Made by a program: the position numbers and the translations under genes. A stretch of 64,000 nucleotides of DNA. Source: Coix lacryma-jobi var. lacryma-jobi. Lineage: Eukaryota > Streptophyta > Magnoliopsida > Poales > Poaceae. Location of the stretch: positions 24,871,000 through 24,934,999 of the forward strand of contig CM019828.1 of assembly GCA_009763385.1 (NCBI GenBank), read 5' to 3'. Numbering within the stretch: the first letter of the stretch is position 1; the number at the start of each line of letters is the position of its first letter. A model generated the notes under the pieces. That model saw only the letters and a list, made by a program, of their open reading frames with translations, did no database searches and had not been told where the DNA came from. Shown in pieces: positions 1 through 10,430 of this stretch.

Positions 1-301
1 TGATATCATTTTTAATTTAATTCATGCACATCTCTGATGTGAATTGCAAACATCAAAGTATTCATGACTGCATAAGAGCGATTCCTAATTTATTGCTTCC
101 TTTTGTGACATTATCGTGAACCAGAAATGCATGCATAGTAATTTTGAAACGACTATGGTGCTACCAGCAGATAATTCTCTGCTTTCTTTTCAATGGATGA
201 TCTTTACTCAATGCTTTGAAAACAGATATATTCTCCTTCTCCAACTTTCTTAGTAGCAGAGGTGTTTGCTTATGATTTAACAAATGTGTTTGCACTTGCA
301 G
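1..301. other. Intron or upstream DNA of the PFK gene
   Basis: AT-rich sequence without an open frame resembling the missing N-terminal part of phosphofructokinase. It ends in a T-rich stretch and CAG just before the first recognisable PFK exon, so it is best read as the 3' part of an intron. The earlier exons must lie outside the window. Confidence 0.6.
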
Positions 302-2420
302 ATAGTATTCACCCTAGAGACATATGGTGTTAAGAATATTGTTGGAATTCCATTTGGTCATCGTGGATTTTTTGAAAAGGGCCTCAAAGAAATGCCGGTA
401 AGAATGCTTCTCTTTATACATCTTTTGCAGAAACTTATTGCTCATGGTGTTCTCAAGTTTCATTTTGACAAATCACCAGCTTTCACGTGGTCTAGTGGAG
501 AATATAAATCTTAATGGTGGAAGTTTTCTTGGTGTTTCTCGTGGTGGAGCTAAAACTAGTGAGATTGTTGATAGTATACAGGTAAGCAATCTGAGATTTT
601 TTAATGTATAATAGTTATTTCTCTTTTATAATGATATCAATATAATTTGCAGACCAGAAGGATTGACATGCTTTTCGTACTTGGTGGAAACGGTACCCAT
701 GCAGGAGCAAATGCTATCCATGAAGAGGTTATTATGTCTCTATTATTCTTTTCATTTTTTGTCATTTAGTATTATATTTTTCTGCCTACATGTGACCTGT
801 TAAGGAGTTAAATGTTTGTAAATGAATTATCCATGTGTGTTTTTGGGGAATCCTTTTGAGCCTTGCTCACTGCAAACCAAGAATAGGTGCAGGCACGCAT
901 GTGTGCAGAAAAAAAACATTTTTTACTCTTAGTTCATCTTGTCTTCTTGATTTGTCATATTGAAGGTCTTTTATTACCGACAATTGCAGTGCCGTAAGAG
1001 AAAGCTGAAGGTTTCAATTGTAGCAGTTCCAAAAACCATTGATAATGATATACTTCTGATGGATAAAACATTTGGTTTTGATACAGCTGTGGAAGAAGCC
1101 CAACGAGCCATTAATTCTGCATATATAGAGGTAGGCTGATGATACTTGCTATGCAGGCTGTTCTGTAGTTGGCATTGTTTAGAGATACAAGGTTTACAGA
1201 AAGATGTCACATGTAGATGATCTTTGTTTTGTTTATGATTCTCTACTCTTTTTAGGCACGTAGTGCTTACCATGGTATCGGTTTGGTCAAATTAATGGGG
1301 AGAAGCAGTGGGTTTATTGCAATGCATGCTTCTCTTTCAAGTGGGCAGGTTGATGTCTGCTTAATACCTGAGGTAATATAAATGTACAGTAACTTTTACT
1401 ATGTTTGAAACTGCCATATGTTTCCCTCGCACATGGATGCAGTAACAGAAGCTTACAATATGAATGAAGGTCCCGTTCACCCTAGATGGAGAATTTGGTG
1501 TTTTGCGGCACCTTGAACATTTGCTAAATAGTAAGGGATTCTGTGTGGTTTGTGTTGCAGAAGCTGCAGGACAAGTAATCACATCTGACTGGCCTCTATC
1601 TACTTCTGTTCCATATATATAGTGGCAATGCAGATAAGATGCTGCAAAATCCTATAGTTTGACTCTTTTTTGACCCTTTCTTTTTTCCTTATGTTACAGG
1701 ATCTACTGCAAAAGTCAGGTGCAACTGATGCATCAGGAAATGTGATATTGAGCGACATTGGTGTTCACATGCAACAGAAGGTTTCTATTTGCTAAGTTTT
1801 TTTCGCTGGGTGGATTTCTTTTTTATTTATTAGTAGTCCTTCAAGTGGCGTTTTAGATGATAGTGATTACAGTTTACATAACACATTACTACTATTACTA
1901 CTATCTGCTCATTTGCGGCTGCTAAACCAATAATTTCCCAGTTTCCTTCTGTTACCATATTTCTTTTCAGAAGTCATCAATCATGTAATGAATTTTCCTG
2001 CACTTTACAGATTAAGATGCATTTCAAGGACGTTGGTGTTCCAGCTGACGTGAAATATATCGACCCAACTTACATGGTTCGTGCATGCCGTGCCAATGCA
2101 TCTGATGCAATTTTGTGTACCGTGCTTGGACAAAATGCTGTAAGTTGCCCCTTGTCCTAGCACACCTTGGGTGAATACCTTTTCAATTCTACAAGTAGAT
2201 TACGCCTGCACTATATAGTTTCTTAATTGGAATTCGTATGAGATGGCAACAGGTCCATGGAGCATTTGCTGGTTTCAGCGGCATCACTTCTTGCATCTGC
2301 AATACGCACTACGTCTACCTTCCCATCACAGAGGTCATCACAGCATCTAAGCACGTGAACCCCAACAGCAGGATGTGGCATCGGTGCCTCACGTCCACTG
2401 GTCAGCCCGATTTCCACTGA
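302..2420 (+). CDS. PFK: ATP-dependent 6-phosphofructokinase, last nine exons (5' part outside window)
   Basis: The enzyme phosphorylates fructose 6-phosphate to fructose 1,6-bisphosphate with ATP in glycolysis. I place exons at 302-397, 480-581, 653-727, 990-1130, 1256-1372, 1470-1574, 1700-1780, 2011-2139 and 2253-2420. Every exon is a whole number of codons, all introns are phase 0 with GT-AG ends, and 337 residues are encoded before the TGA. Motifs seen in the visible protein: GGNGTHAG (about residues 76-83, nucleotide/substrate loop), PKTIDND (105-111, catalytic aspartates), MGRSSG (153-158) and AEAAGQ. The GGNGTHAG form, rather than the GGDGTQ form, fits the plant PFK group I recall as cytosolic. 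The N-terminal GGLCPG loop lies upstream of position 1. No frameshift or stop is seen, so the gene looks functional. The solo LTR begins 465 bp after the stop. Confidence 0.95.
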
Positions 2421-2879
2421 CCTGCCTTTGTCACTGCGTAACCAAATTTGCATAGTTTCAGGCACTAGATGATTTATGATTCTTTTGCTGATGTGCTTCA
2501 TTCACATCGCAAGGTTCCACGATTAATTAATAATGCTAAACCAAGAGTAGACTTATCTGGTTTGTTTGCGAGGGTGTCGTTGTCCATGGTTCCAAAGCCC
2601 TAGCTGAGAAATTTGCATATTTAAGACTGCATATTTGCCATTTTGAAGACGGGCTTCACAAAAAGTTCCATTTATTTAATTGTCATCTTGATTACACGCC
2701 ATTTTCTCCCTTTTACTCATTTTCTGTTACTTTTCTTATTTTCTATCTGTTTTCGTTGCGCTTCCGGCTAATGGTACCCATGACGGAGCTGTTAGTGGCC
2801 TGGAAGAGCACAGCTTGTCAGGTTCGTGCGAATCAGAGTGGATACATTTTCAGTTTCGGTACAATCTATGGAACAAGAG
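2421..2879 (+). other. PFK 3' UTR and downstream flank
   Basis: No conserved ORF. The sequence is moderately AT-rich and presumably holds the PFK 3' UTR. It ends at the 5-bp TSD (GGGTG, 2880-2884) of the solo LTR. Confidence 0.5.
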
Positions 2880-3147
2880 GGGTGTGTAAGGAAAATGGAC
2901 CTCAGACCATTTAACTTTGGATTTTGGTGTTTGATGAACAACATAACCAAATTGGACTAATGCATTTGCAAGTGTTTGTTTTATAGTCCAATAGGGTGCA
3001 AATGTGACTTGGACTAAGGCGATGTGGTGATCCGATGATCAACACCTCAAGCAAGACTCTAGAAGCTCAGTTGAAGACCCTAAAGATCAAGCAAAGTCCA
3101 AGGCACAAGAATGGAACCAAGACGGCGCAAGAAATCACGAAGAAGCG

Positions 3148-3512
3148 AGAAGATAGGGACATCAGACGCTGCATCGGACGCTGCTCACGCAAGCGTCGGA
3201 CGCTCCGTTGGTAAACCCTAGCTCGTGTCAGCGCCAGCAGAGGCATCAGACGCTGAAGACCGAGGCATCGGACGCAACTGTGACACTGTGCAAACCTGCA
3301 CAACAAGCATCGGACGCTCCGATGCTAACATCGGACGCTACAGGACCCTGCGTCCGATGACCATGCAGAGAGGTTCCAGAAAGGCTCTGTGAGCATCGGA
3401 CGAGTCCGTTGATCAACCATCGGACGCTAACTAGCCGTTGCGACACAGTGCCAGGCTGGCATCTAGCCGTTAAAGGAGCATCAGACGCGTCCGATGGTCT
3501 CAACTCCAGCGT
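3148..3512 (+). repeat. CATCGGACGCT palindrome cluster in the solo LTR
   Basis: At least eight copies of (G)CATCGGACGCT or close variants. Some pair into inverted repeats, for example CATCGGACGCTCCGATG at 3308-3324 (7-bp stem, 3-nt loop). The cluster lies directly upstream of the LTR TATA box. Confidence 0.85.
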
Positions 3513-3570
3513 TCGATGGTCCGCTGTGAAGCCAATGACTTTCTCCAAACGGCTCTATTTGCTTAAGGCT

Positions 3571-3580
3571 CTATATATAC
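3571..3580 (+). promoter_or_regulatory. TATA box of the solo LTR
   Basis: CTATATATAC stands about 60 bp downstream of the palindrome cluster in an otherwise GC-rich context. It is the likely LTR promoter, facing away from PFK. Confidence 0.65.
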
Positions 3581-4436
3581 CCCCATGGCCGGCCAAAACA
3601 GTATGGTTGGAGCTCAAGGAAGTATACCAAGTGCATAGACACATATTTAGTTGCTCTAGCCACCAAAGTGCTCAAGTGATATACTAGGTGACTAGTGTAG
3701 GTGCTTTGCGAAGTGCTTAAGCTAGTTAGACCACCGCTTTGCGCTTGCTCTAGGTGTTAAGCCTAGTGTTTAGTGAGGTTGTAAACCTCTTATCTACCGG
3801 TGCTTGCGCGCACCGTTGTTGTACATCGGCGAGGCCTGTAGTCTTGCGAGACCGCACCAACCGAGTTTGTGGTGTGGCCGCCTCCGTGTACCAAAGGGAG
3901 CAAGGCCCGCGGCGCTTCGGCCGGAAACTTGATAGTGAAGACGGCGGAGAGCATCCGGGAGAGGCTTTGCCACAAGTGGCTTAACCGGAGACCCACTTGA
4001 GAGTGGGGAAAGCCCGAAGCTATCCACGGAGTTATCCGACCGGGAGCTTGGCTCTTGCGAGGGATTCCTTGCGAGGGGCTCCAACGAGGACTAGGGGAAG
4101 CTTGCGCGCTTCTCGATACCTCGGTAAAAATACCGGAGTCGTCGACGGGAGTTTGCTTCTCTATCACTCTCTTTAGCTTCCGCATTTATATTGCTACCTT
4201 GTTTATGTGCTTTACCTTTCCTAGCTTACTCCTGCTAGTTGATAAGTTTGGAAACTAGGTAGCATAACTCCTTTTGCGATAGTGATAGCAAACACACATA
4301 GCAAAACCTTAGTTGCACTTTATATAGTTTACTTTCTTGCATAGGTTTTGACTAGGTAGAAATTAGAGGTCATAGTTTAGAGTAGAAATTTTTAGTTGCC
4401 TAATTCACCCCCCTCTTAGGCGTCACAGTCCTTTCA

Positions 4437-5090
4437 GGGTGTAATTGGTTCACTGGTGTTTATGGACTCCAAACGATGAGAATCCCCTGTATGTTCTGTA
4501 TGTTCTATATGTCCAAACGAGGAGTTGACTTGAGAGACGTACGTGCTATATGTTCTGTATGTTCTGGTCCCATTTCAGACGCTTCCTGGTTGAATCTGTG
4601 TTAAAGAGAGTCTCATGCATGATAACTTCCATTGCATGCTGCCGCCATGATTTTTATCCCCATCACATCGAATCTTTAGACGCATGTATGAAGTATTAAA
4701 TGTAGGTAAAAAAAATTAATTGTACTTTAGTTTGTAAATGTCGAGACAAATCTTTTGAGCCTAGTTAGTCCATGTTGAGACAAAGTTTGTCAAATAACAA
4801 CGAAAGTGCTACCAGTGTCACTATGCAAAAATTTTCACCAACTAAACAAGGCGGGGGTGTTCAGTTCCTAAATTTTTTTGGTTATGACCCTGTAGCACTT
4901 TCGTTGTTATTTGATAAACTTTGTCTAAACATGGACTAACTAGGCTTAAAAGATTCGTCTCGACATTTACAGACAAAAAGTATAATTAGTTATTTTTTAT
5001 CTAAATTTATTTTTTTGTGTACACGTCTAAAGATTCGATGTGACAGAGAATCTTGAATTTTTTTAGAAAATAAACATGCCCAGTTAGCTT
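4437..5090. repeat. Fold-back MITE pair (two inverted copies)
   Basis: The left arm (about 4661-4850) and right arm (about 4857-5046) are imperfect reverse complements. Both carry the shared blocks CACATCGAATCTTTAGACG, GCCTAGTTAGTCCATG and AACGAAAGTGCTAC. The centre (AACTAAACAAGGC / GGTGTTCAGTTCC) resembles two abutting termini. I recall this sequence type as a very abundant grass MITE ending in a GTTTAGTTC-like terminus; the superfamily is uncertain. The left part abuts the solo-LTR TSD. No protein-coding content. Confidence 0.7.
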
Positions 5091-5236
5091 TAGCAGAGTG
5101 CAGAGGACAACAACCATGAGGTCGGCAGTTGGCGCTTCAGATGCCTCACAGATAGTTTATGCAGCTGATAAGTTGGCTGGCCTGGTTTTGTTTTGTGAGA
5201 AAAAATATTATATCATGGTTAATAAATTGGGCTGAT

Positions 5237-6235
5237 GGTACCTCCATTTTATTTTGGAAAGATAATTGGACTGGTGGCCCCCTGTTGGACATATTCCCTG
5301 ATTTGGCTAGTTTTGCTAAATCATTGGACATTTTTGTGAAGGACTTTGCTTCTGCTTCTAGCATGGAGGACATTTTTGACATTCCCATCTCTGAACAAGC
5401 TTTCACTCAGTTAGAGCAAGTTCAAGACACCATTCAGAGTTATTCTCTTTCTGACAACAGGGACCAAAGATCTTTTAGCTGGGGCAGCTCCTTCAAGGCT
5501 TCCAAACTTTACAAACTTGCTTTTGCTGATCAGCAGACTCCTCCCATTTTTGGTTGGGTATGGAAAAGCAAAGTTACACCTAGGGTGAAATTCTTTGCAT
5601 GGCTCCTTTTTCTGGACAGATTAAATACTAAGAAAATGCTCACCAGGAGAAACTTTAATGTGCAACCAAACAACCTCTGTGTTCTTTGTATTGACAACAT
5701 AGTGGAAACAATTGATCACCTCTTCTTTGGCTGTCCCTTTGCTAATTTATGCTGGGAGAAGCTGGATATTCGGTGGGTGCAGGATAGCACCTTAATCGGC
5801 AGAGTACAGAGAACTAAATTCAGGTCTTCTAAGCCTTTCTTCATGGAAATCTTCCTACTGGCAGCATGGGTGCTGTGGAAGGTAAGAAACAGATTGGTGT
5901 TCAATGGTGTTCAAGCTACCTTCTCCAGATGGCTGAGTAATTTCAAAGATGAAGCTACCCTCCAGGCGTGTAGAATTAAAGAAGCTGACAGACCGGCTGT
6001 GTTGCTGTGGCTTGATGCCCTGTAATTTTTCTTTTTCCTATGCTGCTTAACTAGTTCAGTTCAATTTCTTCCTGCTCAGTCTTTGTACCGTTATAAGCAT
6101 AGCTCAATCCTTCTTCCTCTAGGTTAGATAAGTTTGTAAGTCTTCTAGTCCTTTTTGTACTCTGTTCCCCTGTTTTTACTTATAAAAGTTTTTGTTCCGT
6201 GGGGATCTCCCCCACAGTATTTTGTCAAAAAAATA
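5237..6235 (+). mobile_element. 5'-truncated L1-like LINE (C-terminal zf-RVT part only)
   Basis: An open frame to 6025 encodes the C-terminal tail of a plant LINE ORF2: GTSILFWKDNW, then the zinc-binding reverse-transcriptase-associated domain with CVLC and a downstream DHLFFGC pair. The RT core and endonuclease are absent. The 3' end is an A-rich tail after TTTTGTC. A perfect 16-bp TSD, AATAAATTGGGCTGAT, stands at 5221-5236 and 6236-6251, which sets the insertion boundaries. The first 26 codons of the open frame (from 5159) are therefore flanking host DNA plus TSD read through by chance. Dead on arrival. Confidence 0.88.
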
Positions 6236-6251
6236 AATAAATTGGGCTGAT

Positions 6252-7052
6252 AAGTTCAAGCGAACAGGTAATAGTCTCTATTGAGCTTGGGCCAAAACAA
6301 AAGTGGGAGGTACAGGAGTGAGACCCAAATGAGTGTTGGCCTAAATGTTTATACACACTAAACGGGTCACCTATCATGTAGCTATTTATTCGGGCTAAAA
6401 GGCCATTTAAATATACTAAACTAGGATTAAACGAGATAAACAACTGGACACGACAAGCCACTGTGTAGCGTTTTGAAACTGAAAGCATTCGAACTTTAAG
6501 TTCAGGTTTAGTGGTCGGACTTTTACAACGGCACAAGCCATAAGGACACAAAGGTTGATCATATGGTGCATGACCACCTGAAGAGTTGTTCAAACCATTC
6601 AGTTCTGGTACCCAATGCTGTTAGTTGCCGTGATATTCATTCATTGACCGCAATGGGGAACTATCGGTGCATTGTTCATACATTTATTTCAATGGCTAGA
6701 ACACAATATTAACTGTTAATTCACCTGAGTTATATCTTTCAGTCAGCCAAAGACCATCTGCTCAGGGCCACTCCGGAGTCTGTTCATCAAAATTGTACCA
6801 CGACAGATCGAATGTCTCAAGTCAAAACCTTTCATGTCGGAATTTTGCGAGCAATTCAAATTTCGAGCCAATGGATTCCATTTCGAGCAATTCAAACCAT
6901 TCAGTCCAAACTGATGGGCTGATGCAAAAGCCAATTGATGGTTGCCTGGCGGACAAGGTGGCACGTGGGCCTTCCTCGCTCTCTACCCGTCTCCTCTCGC
7001 TCTCACCGTTCCCCAATCCGCACCAAAACCAAATCCAAGCCTCGGGCACGCC
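6252..7052 (+). promoter_or_regulatory. Flank and 5' region of the F-box gene
   Basis: No supported gene. Short ORFs on both strands lack recognisable domains. Base composition rises in GC from about 6,940 towards the start codon, as usual for grass 5' UTRs. No clear TATA element was pinned down. Confidence 0.4.
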
Positions 7053-8775
7053 ATGGCGCCGCCGCCGGATCTAATCGACGACGCCACCACCGAGATCCTC
7101 CTCCGCCTCCCACCGGATGACCCAGCGTGCCTCGTGCGCGCGTCCCTCGTCTGCAAGGCCTGGCGCGAGCTCCTCTCTAGCCCCGCCTTCCTCCGCCGCT
7201 ACCGCGCGTTCCACGGCACGCCGCCCCTGCTTGGCTTCATCCACAACATCTACGACGAAGGCCCCTGCGCTCGATTCGTCGCCGCCGACGCCGACGCCGA
7301 CGCCGCCACCACCTTCCCCTTCTCTGCACTGACGTTCGACCGCTTCGATTGGTGGTTCGTCGAGTGCCGCCACGGGCGCGCTCTGCTACAAACTTTCGAG
7401 CGGCATGTCCCCGCGCGCCTCGTCGTCTGGGACCCCATCACCGGCGACCAGCAGCACCTAGCATTGCCCGTGACCGGGTACCTTTACTTCCGCACTGCAG
7501 CTGTTCTCTGCGCCGCGGATGGCTGCGACCATCTTGACTGCCACGGGGGCCCATTCCTCGTCGTCGTCATCGGCGCCTACGAGGAAGATGCTCTCAGATG
7601 GGCGAGCGTCTACTCGTCGGAGACTGGCGTATGGACTACGTCATCCTCCGTTCAGCTTGATGCCTACATCGAGGAAAGGCCCAGCCTCCTTGCCGGAGAC
7701 GCGCTATACTTTAGCGTTCAGCAGGGCAAAAGGATTCTCAAGTATGACTTCGTTGGACAGAGCCTAGATGTGATCAATGCACCGGATATGTTTGAGCCAA
7801 CGGAGGGCATTGTTGTAACTGCAGATGACGGTGGTTTGGGACTCGCCGGAGTGAAGGACGGCAATCTCCACCTGTGGTCATGGCAGGTTGGTCCTCGCGG
7901 CATTGCGGAATGGGTGCAAGGCAGGGTCGTAAAGCTGAGGACGCTGTTCCCCATTCTTAACCCGCTGGCCTCACTCGATGTGGTTGGCTTCCAAGAGGGC
8001 ACAGATACCATTTTCATTAGCATAGATATGGATGTCTTCGCAGTTATGCTCAGGTCGGAGCAAGTGAAGAAGGTAGGCAAGACGGGGTCCAAATATGCCA
8101 TGGCACCCTATGTGAGCTTCTACACTCCAGGTATTGGCCTTGTGCTCATCTTTAACCTGTACACCTTATATATAGATGTTTGTGTTGTCTGTGATCTGCA
8201 AAATTTTAGTCAAACATCTTTTCAAAAAAAAAAAAAGTCAAACAGAGAATAAGTAAGTTTTTACTTACCAGCATAAAAATATGAATCGTGGTGTCTGTGC
8301 CTAGGAGTCAGAAGCAATGTATTTATGAAATTAGAAGGCTGCATTCTCATATGCACCACATTACTTTCACCGGTATTTAACCCTAGTGTGTACAACACAA
8401 CTTTGCATCTTATTATATGATTTTCGTTGTGATATATGTAATTTAAGTTAAACTATAAGAGTTAGCAAAACCAGATTGTGATGTATGAACTTGTAACTTT
8501 TTGTGGTACCAGTTCTCAGAAATGAATATGTGAATTTAAAAGGCTGCAATCTCATATACTCCAAGATAGCCTAGTCTTGGTCTGGCTCTAGATGTCATTC
8601 ATGAAATTGGCTAGCTGTTTATGGAACTTGATGATCTATTGTTCTTTTATTTACTTTATTTCTGCCTCAATGGCCAGTCTGATGCATGTTCCAACTGTAC
8701 ATGGCTGAAAATTTTCTGCATTGTATCTTTTCAGATCTTGCAAAGGGCAGATTGATCACCATAAAGATGCAGTGA
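7053..8775 (+). CDS. F-box domain protein (two exons)
   Basis: Predicted substrate-recognition subunit of an SCF ubiquitin ligase; the target is unknown. I chose the ATG at 7053 (GCCATGG context) rather than the upstream in-frame ATG at 6942, because the F-box begins only a few residues after it: LIDDATTEILLRLP, then LVRASLVCKAWR, about residues 6-50. The rest resembles the long C-terminal half of grass F-box proteins, without kelch or LRR repeats that I can see. Exon 1 is 7053-8130 and exon 2 is 8735-8775, joined in phase 1 across a GT-AG intron. The protein is 372 residues and ends SFYTPDLAKGRLITIKMQ. Without splicing, the frame runs 41 codons further into the intron, to 8252. The first exon is strongly GC-rich, then falls in GC, a common grass gradient. 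Confidence 0.85.
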
Positions 8776-9969
8776 TCCATTCATTAACATGACCATGGTA
8801 CTATTGACTTTTCAAGGAGATGATGAGTAAGTGTTTTGTTTTCAGTTTGGACGGTTTATGGAAAAAAGTAAGTTACCATGTTCAATCAGAACAGTTTAGT
8901 TTCTTAGCTCGCTGTGCAGTTTAAGAACTGTAAGAAATTAACTGGATATCATGGTCAAAATGTCTAGTCTGTTAGTTAAGCTGTTCAAGAAATTGGTTGG
9001 TTTCATTTTGGCCTCTTCGCTATTCCTTTTGTTTGTAAGGGATGCCCTGTGTTGTTTATACAAAGTGATTAGAAGAACTGTACAACTCTGGTCTGAGAAG
9101 CTTACATTCAGATCCGCCATCGCTTTGGTTCGTGTGGCTTCACACATCTGCCATTGCTGTCATTGGCTTCGCAAAATTGATACCAACTTTGTTGACACCT
9201 TGTTTACCCTGCCATTAAGACCTCTTTTAATCATTTATTTTCCTTTCACATTTCTGGCAATTGAAAGGACCATTCTACCCTTTGGTCCTTGTCTTATCTG
9301 TTGGTTTCTCTATTCCTATTTGACCGAGAGTACTCATGGCCGCTGTCGCACACTGGTGATGACAATGCCTCTCGCCGGTGCTGATCGTCGCCAGCATCTC
9401 TGTCCACTGGTGCAGCAGGCTGTGGTTCTCTTGTGACAGACCCGCAATCAATCCAAGCTACTGTCACTCTGTTGCCTTCATGGATCATTGTGTGTTCTGA
9501 GCTGCATTATGAGGTTCCAGCTAGCACAGGATGAGGATGCTGGTGGGGGGAAATCAATTTCAGTGCAAGGGTGTGATGACCCCTTCTAATTGCTCAGATT
9601 TTGATGTGATTGTGACTTGTTGAGCTAATTGTTCAGAGATTGCTTAAATTCTTAAGGTATCCAGCTAACATGGGAAAACACGCGCTGACATATGAGAACA
9701 ATTAGCGAGTACAGCTAACATGAGATTGCCAATTTTTTTTCCGATCAGATGTACAGGGTGCTGTTTGGGTGCTTGGTGCTGGCTCAAGCAGCTTTTCTTC
9801 AGGGTCTTAGGTCATTATAGAGAGCGATTAGCGAGTGAATGCAATGTACCTCAGTTTCAGTTTCCAGCACTGAAATGTAATTGCTTGCTTGTTCGAGAAT
9901 GTAATATTGATAATGCATTCTTGAGAATGCAGTATTGACAAAGTAATGAATGTTGTGCCGACATTGTAT
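8776..9969. other. F-box 3' UTR and convergent intergenic region
   Basis: The F-box and GT47 genes are convergent, so this stretch should hold their 3' UTRs. It contains a 161-codon plus-strand ORF (8951-9436) with hydrophobic stretches (LLVKLFKKLVGFILASSLFL and others). It has no recognisable domain or coding bias and is probably a chance frame. No RNA gene or repeat is seen. Confidence 0.4.
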
Positions 9970-10430
9970 TCATAATAATTGGACAGTGTAATCTTCCCAA
10001 CTCAAAAGAATTGACAGCAGCAAATGTTTACTGACTAAAACCATGTAGATGATCTCATAAAAGCATTCATTATTTTCAGTCACTCTTTCCACCATCGATC
10101 TGGTCCTTCCAAGTGCTGTGGTTTGTTTAATTTTAATGAAGCTTTTCTGAGAGCACTCCACTAGTGTTGTCAAATTGGACAGCATAATCTTTGCAAATTG
10201 AGCACCACTGCCTTTGTAACGTAGAATTGGGCTGCACCATGTTGCCTGTGATGAAATAAACAAATCAAGCAAGTGATCAAGTAAACAACGATTCTGTTCG
10301 TGTAACGATCCTTCAACCAAACAGGATCTAAAAGTTAACCAAACAGGATCTAAAAGTTTATTGATCAACCGATGAATCTTGCCGCGTCCATGTAGGTCCA
10401 CTGGTCCAGACTGCCGCGCTTTGTGGCGCT
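9970..10430 (-). other. GT47 gene 3' UTR region
   Basis: Sequence immediately downstream of the GT47 stop. The minus-strand frame at 9970-10434 is not conserved coding. A 22-bp perfect tandem duplication lies here (10,315-10,358). Confidence 0.4.
10315..10358. repeat. 22-bp perfect tandem duplication
   Basis: The unit beginning AACCAAACAGGATC occurs at 10,315-10,336 and immediately again at 10,337-10,358 with no mismatch. It lies in the presumed 3' UTR of the GT47 gene. Confidence 0.9.

Larger units (their letters stand above)
2885..4436 (+). mobile_element. Solo LTR, Ty1/copia (Sirevirus-like), 1,552 bp
   Basis: The segment starts TGTAAGG and ends CCTTTCA (TG...CA) and is flanked by an exact 5-bp duplication GGGTG at 2880-2884 and 4437-4441. 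No internal region or second LTR is present, so it is a solo LTR left by LTR-LTR recombination. It has palindromic GC-rich repeats, then a TATA box, then a C-rich tract (ATTCACCCCCCT, about 4404-4415) close to the 3' terminus. The copia LTR at 57,405-59,487 has the same C-rich tract before a terminal CCTTCA, which suggests a related lineage. Short ORFs inside (for example 3754-4258) have no recognisable domain. Confidence 0.88.

Noticed and set aside
5164..6256. Alternative LINE TSD GCTGATAAGTT (5,164-5,174 and 6,246-6,256)
   Set aside because: Only 11 bp, leaves non-A sequence after the tail, and overlaps the longer 16-bp duplication that fits both ends.
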